DNA of 61,681 nt from Dyadobacter soli (lineage in GTDB: Bacteria > Bacteroidota > Bacteroidia > Cytophagales > Spirosomataceae): assembly GCF_900101885.1 (NCBI RefSeq), contig NZ_FNAN01000023.1, positions 1 through 61,681 on the forward strand, read 5' to 3'. Made by a program: the position numbers and the translations under genes. Below are positions 26,544 through 35,730 of the stretch, in pieces. The first letter of the stretch is position 1. Every line of letters begins with the position of its first letter. The notes beneath the pieces were generated by a model, which saw only the letters and a program-made list of their open reading frames with translations, was not told the origin of the DNA and did not search any database.

Positions 26544-27476
26544 ATGAATCCAATCCAATTTCCTGCATTTCTAAAACCCGGTGATCGTGTCGGGGTTTTG
26601 GCTCCGGCCAGTATTGTGAAGTATGATGATGTTGTTCCGGGCATACGGCTTTTTACGGAGCAATGGGGCCTGGAAGTGGTCGAGGGGGAAACTTTGAAGA
26701 CTTCATTTAACCAGTTTTCGGCGTCGGATGATGACCGGCTGGCGGACGTGCAGCAAATGCTCGATGATCCTTCCATTAAAGCCATTATTGCGGCCCGGGG
26801 GGGTTATGGCTGTTCCCGGATCGTGGATCGCCTCAATTTTGACAAATTCCTTCAACACCCGAAATGGATCGTCGGTTTTAGCGACTTGACTGCTTTTCTA
26901 GCCCGAACTTTCCAACTCGGCTACGCAAGCATTCATGCGCCTATGGTCAAGACCATCACTTGCGCGGGTGCGGAAATCGCAGCAGAATCACTTCGGCAGA
27001 TGCTTTTCGGCGAAATGCCTTTTTACGATGTGCCCGTGCATGCATTGAACCGAACCGGCGAGGCGGAAGCGCAGGTCGTAGGTGGAAACCTTTGTTTGCT
27101 CGCACATATGATCGGGTCGGAAACGGAGACGAATACGGATGAAAAAATCCTCTTTATCGAGGATATCAATGAATATCTGTACAATCTCGACCGGATGATG
27201 ATTCAAATGAAACGATCGGGCAAGCTGGATAAGCTCGCGGGGCTGGTTGTGGGGCAGTTTACGGATATGAAAGACAATAACAGCCCCACATTCGGGAAGA
27301 ATTCGTACGAAATTATCTCCGAGCATATAGCGGAGTACGATTACCCGGTATGCTTCGATTTCCCGGTGGGCCACGTCGGCGACAACCGGGCAATGGGCGT
27401 CGGCATGGAGGCCGTGCTGAATGTGTCGGAGCATGGTGCGCAACTCCGTTTTCTATCCCATTCCGCGGCTGTATAG
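26544..27476 (+). CDS. LD-carboxypeptidase (peptidase family S66)
   Basis: 310 residues, no signal peptide, so cytoplasmic. The S66 triad is complete: Ser113 in VGFSDLTAF, Glu206 in FIEDINEYLYN and His277 in FPVGHVGDN. The nucleophile-elbow partner AARGGYGCSRIVDRL is also present. LdcA enzymes remove the terminal D-Ala from recycled muropeptide tetrapeptides; MccF-like members of the family cleave microcin C. The PG-recycling role is favoured because the exported NagZ-like GH3 fusion is close by. The following SDR gene begins 9 bp after the stop. Confidence 0.9.
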   Translation: MNPIQFPAFLKPGDRVGVLAPASIVKYDDVVPGIRLFTEQWGLEVVEGETLKTSFNQFSASDDDRLADVQQMLDDPSIKAIIAARGGYGCSRIVDRLNFDKFLQHPKWIVGFSDLTAFLARTFQLGYASIHAPMVKTITCAGAEIAAESLRQMLFGEMPFYDVPVHALNRTGEAEAQVVGGNLCLLAHMIGSETETNTDEKILFIEDINEYLYNLDRMMIQMKRSGKLDKLAGLVVGQFTDMKDNNSPTFGKNSYEIISEHIAEYDYPVCFDFPVGHVGDNRAMGVGMEAVLNVSEHGAQLRFLSHSAAV

Positions 27477-27485
27477 TTTAGAGAT

Positions 27486-28286
27486 ATGACAAATTTCAAG
27501 GACAAGGTAGTCTGGATTACAGGGGCGTCGTCGGGTATCGGCGAGGCATTGACGATGGCTTTTGCCAAAGAAGGGGCGAAACTGGTGCTTACCGCCCGCC
27601 GCCGCGAGGAGTTGGAAAGGGTGAAGCAGCAAACTGCGTTGCCCGACCCGGACGTGTTGGTACTGCCACTGGACGTCACCCAATTCGAGCTGGCCAAGCC
27701 GGCTGCCGAGCAGGTGATTGCGCATTTCGGGCGGATCGACATCATGGTGCATAATGCGGGCGTCAGCCAGCGCTCGTACATCGACGACACGGATCTGGAA
27801 GTTTACCAGAGCCTGATGAATGTCAACTTTTTCAGCACCGTGGCGCTTACCAAAGCCGTTTTACCGCATATGATGGCCCAACAGTCGGGGCATTTCATCG
27901 TAATGAGCAGCGTTGCGGGGAAGATCGGGACAATTATGCGTTCGGGTTACAATGCGGCTAAACATGCATTGCAGGGATTTTACGATTCATTGCGGGCCGA
28001 AGGTTATCAACATAATATCAAAGTCACAACCATCTGTCCGGGCTACATCCGCACCAATATTTCTTTGAATGCATTGAATGCATCGGGCGATAAGTTCGGT
28101 AAAATGGATACTAACCAGGCCAAAGGCATTCCAGCCGATGTTTGCGCAGCGCAAATACTCGACGCGGTAAGGAAGGATAAAAAGGAAATCTACATTGGCG
28201 GTTTCAAAGAAGTGGCCGCTATTTATCTCAAAAGGTTCTTCCCGAGCCTGCTGTTTGACCAGGTCAGGAAGAACATTCCGGAGTAG
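27486..28286 (+). CDS. SDR-family NAD(P)-dependent oxidoreductase
   Basis: 266 residues with a classical short-chain dehydrogenase fold: cofactor motif TGASSGIG (12-19), NAG at 90-92, catalytic Ser141/142 in VMSSVAG, and Tyr155/Lys159 in YNAAKHALQGF. ARRR after the second strand suggests NADP(H) preference. It resembles the DHRS7-like group by CPGYIRTNISLNAL, but the substrate cannot be assigned. It lies 9 bp after the LD-carboxypeptidase gene and converges with the M20 gene 3 bp away. Confidence 0.88.
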   Translation: MTNFKDKVVWITGASSGIGEALTMAFAKEGAKLVLTARRREELERVKQQTALPDPDVLVLPLDVTQFELAKPAAEQVIAHFGRIDIMVHNAGVSQRSYIDDTDLEVYQSLMNVNFFSTVALTKAVLPHMMAQQSGHFIVMSSVAGKIGTIMRSGYNAAKHALQGFYDSLRAEGYQHNIKVTTICPGYIRTNISLNALNASGDKFGKMDTNQAKGIPADVCAAQILDAVRKDKKEIYIGGFKEVAAIYLKRFFPSLLFDQVRKNIPE

Positions 28287-28289
28287 CCG

Positions 28290-29633
28290 CTATTTCGCTT
28301 TCGCTTTTTCGAGATAATCGGTAGCCAAGCGCGCAATGGAGCGGACGCCCAGCACAAGGCTGCCTTCATCTACGTAAAAATCGGGGGTGTGGTGCGGTGC
28401 GGCTTCTGCCACGCTTTTTCCTTTTGGCATACCTCCTAAAAAGAAGAAGAAGCCAGGTACTTTTTGTTGATAAAAGGCAAAATCCTCGGCACCTGTTTTG
28501 ACAGGAATTACATTCACATTTTCTTTCCCCGCCACATTTTCCAGGGTACCGATCATTTTGGCAGTCAGCGCTTCATCGTTGTGGGTGACCGGGTACATGA
28601 CGTCGATATCGACCGTTGCGGTGGCCCCCGCACTTTCGGCGATGTTGTATGAAATGTCATTCAGGCGCTTGTGCACGTACGAATGCATCGTTTCGTCGAA
28701 CGTCCGGATGGTCCCGATCATTTTGACCGATTCCGGGATGATATTCTGCCGCACGCCGCCATGTATCGCGCCTATGGTCACGACCGCGGGTGCATGTGTG
28801 AGGTCGAGGTTACGGCTCACGATCGTTTGCAAAGCGGTTACAATCTGCGAAGAAGTCACGATAGGGTCTACCCCCGACCATGGATAGGCGCCGTGCGTTT
28901 GTTTTCCCTTTACGTCGATACTGAAAAAATCTACTGCGGCCATCGTCGCGCCGGGTCGGTAGGAAATCTTGCCCACTTCGATCTGCGAATCGATATGCAG
29001 GCCGAATATCGCGTCCACCTTCGGATTTTCGAGCACGCCTTCTTTTACCATCAGTTCGGCCCCTCCCTCCTCGCCTTCCGGGGCGCCTTCTTCCGCTGGC
29101 TGGAATATGAATTTAATGGTCCCTGGAAGCTCATTTTTCATCGACGCCAGCACTTCTGCCACGCCCATGAGTATAGCCACGTGCGTATCGTGCCCGCATG
29201 CGTGCATGACGCCCGTAGATTGTCCCTTATATTCCGTCGTAACCTTCGATTTGAATGGAATATCTACCCGTTCGGTAACTGGCAATCCGTCCATATCCGC
29301 ACGCAAAGCCACCACCGGGCCTGGTTTACCACCTTTCAGAATACCTACGACGCCGGTATGTGCGACGCCTGTTTTCACCTCGATACCCAGCTGTTTCAAA
29401 TGGTTCGCCACCTTTTCGGCCGTTTTGAATTCCCGGTTACCTAGTTCGGGATTTTCGTGAAAATGGCGGCGCCATTCTACCAGTTTCTTTTCGAGCGCTG
29501 GTGCCTTCTGATCAATCGATTTGGCCAATGGTGATTGTGCAAATACCGGTTGAGTGCTCAGCATTGCAATCGCCGCCGCCGCAGACCATTGCAGAAATTT
29601 GTTTGTAATCTTGCCTGTAAAAGGAGTTGTCAT
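28290..29633 (-). CDS. Exported M20-family amidohydrolase / aminoacylase-like carboxypeptidase
   Basis: 447 residues with a signal peptide (about 1-32, PVFAQ). The M20D signature is complete: RRHFHENPELGNREF, ALRADMDGLPV, MHACGHDTH (metal ligands Cys146, His148), the catalytic and metal-binding Glu181/Glu182 in QPAEEGAPEGEEGG, and His213 in GLHID. Members hydrolyse N-acyl amino acids, hippurate-like amides or indole-acetyl-amino acids. Export suggests action on peptides or N-acyl amino acids in the periplasm. It lies just downstream of the first SusC/D cluster but is separated from it by a strong terminator, so a functional link is only possible, not shown. Confidence 0.9.
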   Translation of the reverse strand: MTTPFTGKITNKFLQWSAAAAIAMLSTQPVFAQSPLAKSIDQKAPALEKKLVEWRRHFHENPELGNREFKTAEKVANHLKQLGIEVKTGVAHTGVVGILKGGKPGPVVALRADMDGLPVTERVDIPFKSKVTTEYKGQSTGVMHACGHDTHVAILMGVAEVLASMKNELPGTIKFIFQPAEEGAPEGEEGGAELMVKEGVLENPKVDAIFGLHIDSQIEVGKISYRPGATMAAVDFFSIDVKGKQTHGAYPWSGVDPIVTSSQIVTALQTIVSRNLDLTHAPAVVTIGAIHGGVRQNIIPESVKMIGTIRTFDETMHSYVHKRLNDISYNIAESAGATATVDIDVMYPVTHNDEALTAKMIGTLENVAGKENVNVIPVKTGAEDFAFYQQKVPGFFFFLGGMPKGKSVAEAAPHHTPDFYVDEGSLVLGVRSIARLATDYLEKAKAK

Positions 29634-29747
29634 ATTGAATTGTTAAAAGGTCAGGTCTTTCAAGATCGGAAAGATATTGTTCCGTTCCAAAACAGAATTC
29701 CCAGTTTACCACTTGCCAAACGGTATTCCAAGCCATTTGCAACAGCA

Positions 29748-29778
29748 CAAAAAAAGCCTTACCCGTAACGGATAAGGC
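29748..29778 (-). terminator. Intrinsic terminator of the 35.6-29.8 kb SusC/D operon
   Basis: On the minus strand GCCTTATCC-GTTAC-GGGTAAGGC forms a 9-bp stem with one G-U pair, followed by eight U residues (29748-29755). On the plus strand the same stem has a mismatch, so it is directional for the minus-strand operon. Confidence 0.85.
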
Positions 29779-29801
29779 CTTGTACTTGTAAATGAGAACG
29801 A

Positions 29802-30284
29802 TCAATGCTCGTCTTCGCTGAAACCTGTGCGGCGGTATCCGGCATACTCGAATTGCGTTCCCGGAGCGTCCGAGAACTCAAACTTCACGTAAATCGAGTC
29901 TGTTTTATTGCCGCCGGTCGTAGTAGCCGCGCCTTTAAGTATCTTGCCCTCAATCACCGAAACCTGAATGGTATCAGCATACGCATTGGGAAGATTCTGG
30001 GCAGCGTCGAAAGTCATTGCCGGCAAATTCACCTTTGTGATAATTTTGGCAGGCCACGTTTCATGATCATCCAGGATCAGGTCGGTTTCGTTGTTGGCAG
30101 CCGTGTTGGAAGTTGTGATCAAATGGTACCCGTTCCCGACGTCTTCGCCTTCGTTAAGTATAAGTACGAACCACTCTCCGCACATTGCTTTCAACTTGGT
30201 TCCTTCGATGGTCGGTTCGCTGCCGAGATCACATGACAACAGTCCAAAAACCAGGGCTATCAGAGAATATTTTATATATTTCAT
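29802..30284 (-). CDS. Lipid_bd-like surface lipoprotein of a Sus locus
   Basis: 160 residues; lipobox LLSC with Cys18, so a lipoprotein. The remainder is a small beta-rich domain with GEWFVLILNEGEDVGNGYHL and ETWPAKIITKVNLPAMTF. It resembles the putative lipid-binding hydrolase domain (Lipid_bd) found as last gene of several Bacteroidota SusC/D operons; recognition is from pattern only. It starts 12 bp after the preceding lipoprotein gene and is followed by the operon terminator. It may help capture the ligand at the cell surface. Confidence 0.65.
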   Translation of the reverse strand: MKYIKYSLIALVFGLLSCDLGSEPTIEGTKLKAMCGEWFVLILNEGEDVGNGYHLITTSNTAANNETDLILDDHETWPAKIITKVNLPAMTFDAAQNLPNAYADTIQVSVIEGKILKGAATTTGGNKTDSIYVKFEFSDAPGTQFEYAGYRRTGFSEDEH

Positions 30285-30296
30285 AAGTGTCGGATA

Positions 30297-30929
30297 TTAT
30301 TGTTTTTCAAATACGCGGAGGGCTGCACCAAAGAGCGGGTTGATGACGACCCAGCTGTAAGATACCCCTTCCTTAATCGATGCATCGGTGCATTCAAACT
30401 CATTTCCCGGAGTCCGCTGGAACGGGCAACCTATTTTACCTTTATCGAAGTAGTAGAAGTACACAGTTTCACCCGGCGAAGGTACAGCTACACCACCGAC
30501 GTTGTCAGCAGTATAAAGGTTACCGTTGACCTTGGTCACTTTCGAAATTCCAAAAGCACCAAAGTTTCGCTTATAGCTGCCCGAAATATTCGCGGTAGCG
30601 GCAGCCGAGATCACACCGACGTAACGGTATTCGACAGATGAGTAACCATCTTTGTTCACCGCCGAGTATTCGATCACATACACGCCAGGCGTCTTCGTAT
30701 CGACCGTCCCATTCGTTTTGACTTCGATCTCCGTGTCACCCTCTTTGGCAGTAACACCAGCATCGGTAAAAGTACCTCCAACCGCTACCTGGTTCCATTG
30801 CTCGCCTTTCAGCGTAATAACCGGATAATTGGTAATAGTGGAAATGCCTTCCGTCACCTTGTCCTCTTCGCACGAAAACGCTGCAAACAAGGTCAAGGCT
30901 ATCATTATAAGTTTTAGTCCTTTTTTCAT
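30297..30929 (-). CDS. Immunoglobulin-like (DUF5011/DUF5012-type) lipoprotein of a Sus locus
   Basis: 210 residues from the ATG at 30929, giving a clean lipoprotein signal ending FAAFSC (a TTG five codons earlier is less likely). The first domain carries the DUF5011 Ig-like pattern: NYPVITLKGEQWNQVAVGGTF, TDAGVTAKEGDTEIEVKTNG and TPGVYVIEYSAVNKDGYSS. The C-terminal half (NISGSYKRNFGAFGISKV) is a separate beta domain. In B. thetaiotaomicron-like Sus operons such proteins follow SusC and SusD and bind the ligand at the surface. The gene begins 24 bp after the SusD stop. Confidence 0.72.
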   Translation of the reverse strand: MKKGLKLIMIALTLFAAFSCEEDKVTEGISTITNYPVITLKGEQWNQVAVGGTFTDAGVTAKEGDTEIEVKTNGTVDTKTPGVYVIEYSAVNKDGYSSVEYRYVGVISAAATANISGSYKRNFGAFGISKVTKVNGNLYTADNVGGVAVPSPGETVYFYYFDKGKIGCPFQRTPGNEFECTDASIKEGVSYSWVVINPLFGAALRVFEKQ

Positions 30930-30953
30930 AATATCAGTTGTCAATGACCTTGA

Positions 30954-32432
30954 TTATTTCATCCACCAAACTTTGGTTGTAAGCGGCACCAGCGCTGGGG
31001 TGTTCACGTTGCCATCCCGCGATACGGAAGTGTACTGAACACGTTTCGGCAATGCGCCTTCATCCAGCACGGATTTTGCAGCGACAGTCCATTGTCCCGG
31101 AACGTACTTGCTATTGGTAGTCGGAACACTGGATTTTTCAGGATAGCCGGTACGTGCCTGATCCCAGAACGATTCGTGCCCCTGGCGGAACATTGCAACC
31201 CATTTCTGATAAATGATTGCCTTGATTTTCGCCTCCATGTTGCCGGCGGACGGATATTCATAAACCCCACCTTTCGCGATTTTTTTCGCGTCGAATGCAA
31301 TGTTGAACTTCGCGTACGCTGCTGCCACCGCCTTGTCGTAGAACTCTTTCGCTTTCGCGTCGTTTCCGGTGCGCAGGTGTGCTTCCGAGAGCATAAAATA
31401 GATCTCGTCGATGCTGAAAAAGTAGAATGGATCGGTAGCTGTCATTTTAGCGACGCTCGGCACATTCACGCCGACGGTGCTCAGGAAATCGCCTTGTTCC
31501 AGACCAGACTGGCCGCCAGTGCCAGGTGTATAGTAAGCTGCAAGGCGGGCGTCGTCTGCATTCGCCTGCAAATAGGTCAGGAACGTACGGCTCAAACGAA
31601 GGTTGGACGATACGTTCAGCTGGCGCACGTTGTTTTCATACAACGGGTTGCTGCGGTTGGGTTCATCCACGAACTGGGTAATCGCAGCGTGATCTTCCAG
31701 GAATGGCGTGTTGGCGTCAAGCATTGCCTTGATGGCTGCGATAGCCTGTGTAGCATTAGGGCTGGCTGTCTGACGCAGATACAGTTTCAATTTCAGCGTA
31801 TTTGTGAAACGTTTCCACTGATCGATCTGATTTTCCGCGCTTGTTCCTCCGAACACCAGGTCGGAAGGCACTGCTGTCGACTTGCCGTTGTTGAAATCGA
31901 GTGCCAGTGCATCATCGAGTCTTTTCAGCAACTCTGCATAAACAGCCGGACCTTCGTCATATTTAGGCGCTTTGATTGTTTCCACCTGCAATGCCTCGCT
32001 CAATGGAATCTTATCGAACCAGTCGGCCAGCATTTGAAAACCGTACGTCTGAACCGCCACAGATTGCAGCAGCATATTATTGTTGCCGCTTTCGATGGCT
32101 TTTCTCTTCACATCTTCGAAGTCGTTCAGGCCACCCGCGTAGAGCTCCGTCCAGGCGATATCGTAGTCGGAAGGCTGCAAATCGTAGGAATCGATGCCCC
32201 GGTACTGGCTGGCAGAGTTGGATTGGGTCCAATGCTGCGACCACAGGCCGCCGATGATGGCAAAATCTCCCCCTACAATAGCCGCAACCGATGCCTGCGC
32301 AGCCGGAAGCACGAATTCGGGCGCCACGTTCGTCGGGTTGTTGGGATCTTCGTTTACGTCCAGCCAGTCGTTGCAGGAGCCCAGTGAAAGCGCGGCAAGC
32401 AGCAGGACACTATTTTTTATAATACCTTTCAT
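30954..32432 (-). CDS. SusD-like outer-membrane lipoprotein (SusD-like_2 type), pair A
   Basis: 492 residues with lipobox ending in Cys20 (LSLGSC). It starts CNDWLDVNEDPNNPTN and has AAIVGGDFAIIGGLWSQHWTQSNSASQY, patterns of the SusD-like_2 subgroup also seen in the other two pairs at 39.7 and 44.6 kb. The C-terminal half has IYQKWVAMFRQGHESFWDQARTGYP. It should cap the SusC encoded 11 bp upstream. It is unlike the 631-residue RagB-type SusD at 12.7 kb. Substrate unknown. Confidence 0.92.
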   Translation of the reverse strand: MKGIIKNSVLLLAALSLGSCNDWLDVNEDPNNPTNVAPEFVLPAAQASVAAIVGGDFAIIGGLWSQHWTQSNSASQYRGIDSYDLQPSDYDIAWTELYAGGLNDFEDVKRKAIESGNNNMLLQSVAVQTYGFQMLADWFDKIPLSEALQVETIKAPKYDEGPAVYAELLKRLDDALALDFNNGKSTAVPSDLVFGGTSAENQIDQWKRFTNTLKLKLYLRQTASPNATQAIAAIKAMLDANTPFLEDHAAITQFVDEPNRSNPLYENNVRQLNVSSNLRLSRTFLTYLQANADDARLAAYYTPGTGGQSGLEQGDFLSTVGVNVPSVAKMTATDPFYFFSIDEIYFMLSEAHLRTGNDAKAKEFYDKAVAAAYAKFNIAFDAKKIAKGGVYEYPSAGNMEAKIKAIIYQKWVAMFRQGHESFWDQARTGYPEKSSVPTTNSKYVPGQWTVAAKSVLDEGALPKRVQYTSVSRDGNVNTPALVPLTTKVWWMK

Positions 32433-32443
32433 TTGAATCCTAA

Positions 32444-35400
32444 TTAGAATGATAGATTTAACTGAACGCCGTACGTTGCGGTAGAAGGGCCGGCCGCGAA
32501 TTCACCATAGAGGTTTTTCAGGCTGGTTCCGAACGTGTTGGCTTCGGGGTCTACTACGTGGTTACCCTTGGGCGTCCACAATACGAGGTTACGGCCGAAA
32601 ATACCCACAGATGCACCTCTTACCGGCAGTTTTTCCAACGCTTTCTTAGGTACGGAGTAAGTGAGCGACACGTTTCTCAGCTTGAAGAATGTTTTCGGCA
32701 ACACGTGGTTGTATTCGTTGGCAGAAGTAGCACCACCGTAGTAGGTGAACACATCCGCGCGCGACACTGGTACGGTGTTTACTTCGTACTTGTTATCATC
32801 CACTTTGATCACCGAACCCGGTACCACAAACGGCTCGCGGTCGTTGTATTGCGACATATACGCGTTTCCGTTGAAGTAGTTCAAACGGGCAGTGTAGGAG
32901 TAGAACACCCCGCCATTGCGGTAATCGCCATTCGCGCTGAATTTGAAACCTTTATAATCGAGGTAGGTTGAAATACCCAGTGTATAGTTCGGGTTAACCG
33001 AACCTCTGTATGTTTCTTCCGAGCTCACGAGCGGCAAACCGGTTGTCGCGTTAACGATAATGTTTCCGTTAGGATCGCGCTGCGCATCAGGCGAGTAAAT
33101 CGCGCCAAGGGGCTTGCCTACCACTGCGCGGAGTTTCACATTATAGCTGTCGTTCAGAAGAATGTTTCCTGATCCGCCTTCCAGACCGAGGGATTCCACT
33201 TCGTTCCATATCTTGTTGTAGTTCACTGTAACTCCCCATTCGAATTTTTCGGTGCGTAGAGGGATCAGGTTCAATGCCAATTCAACCCCTTTGTTTCTCA
33301 CACTTCCCAGGTTGACCGTCTGCGTGGTGGCACCGGTTGCAGGTTCGAGTGAGAGGCTGATGATCTGGTTTTTGGTCAGCTTGTTGTAATAGCTGAGGTC
33401 GAGCCCTACGCGTCTTCCGAAGAAGCCCAGTTCCAGACCTCCTTCGTATTCCGTCGAAATCTCAGGTTTCAGGTTCTGGTTTCCGAGGTTATTGGAAACT
33501 TCGTAAGCGTTACGATTCGCAAATGGGAAGTTGATGTTACCAAATCCACCCGCACGAACCGAGCCAGGCACGTAAACTGAATACACCTGATATGGATCGG
33601 CGTCGTTACCCGCTGATGCAGCCGCGAAACGTACTTTCACGAAAGGAATATCCGCCGGCAATTTGAATACGTCCGACAACACGGCGCTGATGCTCGCACT
33701 TGGATAGAAGTAAGAGTTTTTGCCTTTTGGCAGTGTACTGGTCCAGTCGTTACGTGCACCCACGGTGAGGTACAACCAGTTGTCGAAACCGAATGTAGCC
33801 TGACCGTAGATACCCACGAGGCGACGTTTAGTAGATGTCGCGAATGTGGTTGGGGTTACAGAGCTGTTTGACAGGTTATAGAACCCCGGAAGGTCAAGGT
33901 TTGTCACTTTCGCAAAATTAGTCAGGCCAGTCCTTTCGTTCAGGTTGTGCCCCAGGAATGCCTGCACATCGAAACGTGATCCGAAATTGTGTTTGAAATT
34001 AAGAAGCAGATCGCTGTTGAACTGGCGGTTTTGTTTCGCAAGCTGTGATACACCTCCGAAAACGTCATTAGCAGAGGCGTTTGGCGTACCATCGGCGATT
34101 TTACCCACGTTACCCCAGTCTTTCTGGAATGCATCGGAGTAGTCGCCGCCGACGCGGAATTTCACGTCCAGGCTTTTCAGCAATTGATAACCGAATTCGA
34201 TGTTACCGAAAATGCGGTCTTCGTCGTAGTTGTTGCCCTGGTTGTACAATGTCCAGTAAGGATTCTGAGCGTATGGCGTAAAATAATTATCCAACGTCAT
34301 GAATTTGTAGTACGGGCTGCTCGGATCGAGCAATGCTTTCGAATCCACGATCGAATGGTCGCGCGGGATCTGGATGATCTCCTGCCACAATACCTTACCA
34401 CCACCTGCATCGTCGCCCTGGCCGGTCGCTACCGCTTTCTGGTTTTTGTGAACGTAGTTAATGTTGGAGTTCACTGAGAACTTATCCAGCTTCAGACCAC
34501 CATTCAGGCTCAATGTGTTACGCTTGTAAGAGTCGGCATTGGTAGGTACTACCCCGTCGGCTGTCGCGTTGGAATAGGCTACACGATAGTTCGCGGTTTC
34601 GGTACCACCCGATACGGCGATGCTGTTGTTCCATTCGTAACCTTTGTCGAAGAAGTCTTTCAGGTTGTCTTCCTGCGCCGAGAAAGGTTTCAGCATTTGT
34701 GAATTGTCCACCACATTACCCCAAAGGCGTGTCTTGCCGTCGAGTCTCGGGCCCCATGAACCGTTTTCGAGACGGTCGAACAAGCCGCTCCATCCCTGGC
34801 CATATGTGTTTTGCAGGTGGGGCACGCGCAGAATCCGTGATTGTGCGAATGACGATGAAATATCAACCTGCGTTTTGCCTGATTTACCTCTTTTCGTAGT
34901 AATGAGGATCGCGCCGTTGGCCGCACGGCTACCGTACAATGCGGATGCCGAAATACCTTTCAACACAGTGATGCTTTCGATTTCGTTCGGGTTGATATCG
35001 TTCATCTGGTTACCGAAGTCCATCGAACGGTTGAAGTCATCGTTGGTATTTTGTGCATTCGTTGATGAGGTATTACCGCGGTTGTTCATCGGCACACCGT
35101 CGATCACGAACAGCGGCTGGTTGTTACCGGTCACAGAGTTGAAACCGCGGATGTTCAGGACGGTCGACGCTCCGGGTGCTCCTGATGCGGTGTTAACCGA
35201 CAGACCGGGCACGCGCGCGTTGAGCGCATCGAGCGGGCTGGTGTTACGGGCTTCTGTGATGGATGTATTGGAAATGGTGGCGGTACTGTAACCGAGCGAC
35301 TTACGTTCGCGCGAGATACCGAGTGCGGTCACAACCACCTCTCCGAGTTGCTGGGCATCGGCCGCGAGCGTCACATTGATCGTCGATTTCGAGCCGACCA

Positions 35401-35650
35401 CGATGCTCTGGCTGAGGTAACCCACAAATGAATACACGAGTGTTCCGGAAGAGGGGGCAGAAATGGTGTACTTTCCATCAATATCGGTGGTGATACCTCT
35501 GGTTGTACCTTTCAGGGTGATGTTTACACCGGGGAGCACGCTTCCGTCGTCGGCGGTTACAACTCCCGATACTTGTTTATCCTGGGCAAATGCCTGCCAG
35601 CCAGGAATCAATAAGCACCCTAAGAATAGAAATAGTAGAGTCTTTCTCAT
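32444..35650 (-). CDS. SusC/RagA TonB-linked outer-membrane protein, pair A
   Basis: 1068 residues: signal peptide 1-22 (AFAQ), carboxypeptidase-regulatory-like domain 27-97 (VTADDGSVLPGVNITLKGTT), TonB-box-like EVVVTALG 104-111, plug with FVIDGVPMNN and ALYGSRAANGAILITTKRG, and a barrel ending in Phe (YGVQLNLSF). There is no STN domain, so it is not of the FecR-signalling kind. It is the first gene of a four-gene operon (SusC, SusD-like, two lipoproteins) with a good promoter at 35.7 kb. Its N-terminus closely matches that of the divergent paralogue at 36.4 kb. Confidence 0.95.
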   Translation of the reverse strand: MRKTLLFLFLGCLLIPGWQAFAQDKQVSGVVTADDGSVLPGVNITLKGTTRGITTDIDGKYTISAPSSGTLVYSFVGYLSQSIVVGSKSTINVTLAADAQQLGEVVVTALGISRERKSLGYSTATISNTSITEARNTSPLDALNARVPGLSVNTASGAPGASTVLNIRGFNSVTGNNQPLFVIDGVPMNNRGNTSSTNAQNTNDDFNRSMDFGNQMNDINPNEIESITVLKGISASALYGSRAANGAILITTKRGKSGKTQVDISSSFAQSRILRVPHLQNTYGQGWSGLFDRLENGSWGPRLDGKTRLWGNVVDNSQMLKPFSAQEDNLKDFFDKGYEWNNSIAVSGGTETANYRVAYSNATADGVVPTNADSYKRNTLSLNGGLKLDKFSVNSNINYVHKNQKAVATGQGDDAGGGKVLWQEIIQIPRDHSIVDSKALLDPSSPYYKFMTLDNYFTPYAQNPYWTLYNQGNNYDEDRIFGNIEFGYQLLKSLDVKFRVGGDYSDAFQKDWGNVGKIADGTPNASANDVFGGVSQLAKQNRQFNSDLLLNFKHNFGSRFDVQAFLGHNLNERTGLTNFAKVTNLDLPGFYNLSNSSVTPTTFATSTKRRLVGIYGQATFGFDNWLYLTVGARNDWTSTLPKGKNSYFYPSASISAVLSDVFKLPADIPFVKVRFAAASAGNDADPYQVYSVYVPGSVRAGGFGNINFPFANRNAYEVSNNLGNQNLKPEISTEYEGGLELGFFGRRVGLDLSYYNKLTKNQIISLSLEPATGATTQTVNLGSVRNKGVELALNLIPLRTEKFEWGVTVNYNKIWNEVESLGLEGGSGNILLNDSYNVKLRAVVGKPLGAIYSPDAQRDPNGNIIVNATTGLPLVSSEETYRGSVNPNYTLGISTYLDYKGFKFSANGDYRNGGVFYSYTARLNYFNGNAYMSQYNDREPFVVPGSVIKVDDNKYEVNTVPVSRADVFTYYGGATSANEYNHVLPKTFFKLRNVSLTYSVPKKALEKLPVRGASVGIFGRNLVLWTPKGNHVVDPEANTFGTSLKNLYGEFAAGPSTATYGVQLNLSF

Positions 35651-35699
35651 ACAAAGGATTTAAAGTTTGTTTAAATAGGTATTAATTGCGTCAAGGTGA

Positions 35700-35730
35700 C
35701 AAAACTAATCGTTGTTTCAATCAATTACAA
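35700..35730 (-). promoter_or_regulatory. Promoter of SusC/D pair A operon
   Basis: On the minus strand TTG (35728-35730), a 20-bp spacer and TAGTTTTG (35700-35707) match the Bacteroidota consensus. The predicted leader before the ATG at 35650 is about 45 nt. Confidence 0.7.

Noticed and set aside
29512..29805. Minus-strand 97-codon frame between the SusC/D operon and the M20 gene
   Set aside because: Covers the operon terminator and overlaps the signal peptide region of the M20 gene in another frame.
31092..32387. Plus-strand 431-codon frame antisense to the pair A SusD gene
   Set aside because: Long antisense frames arise from the codon bias of the real gene; composition is not protein-like and it lacks a promoter or ribosome-binding site.
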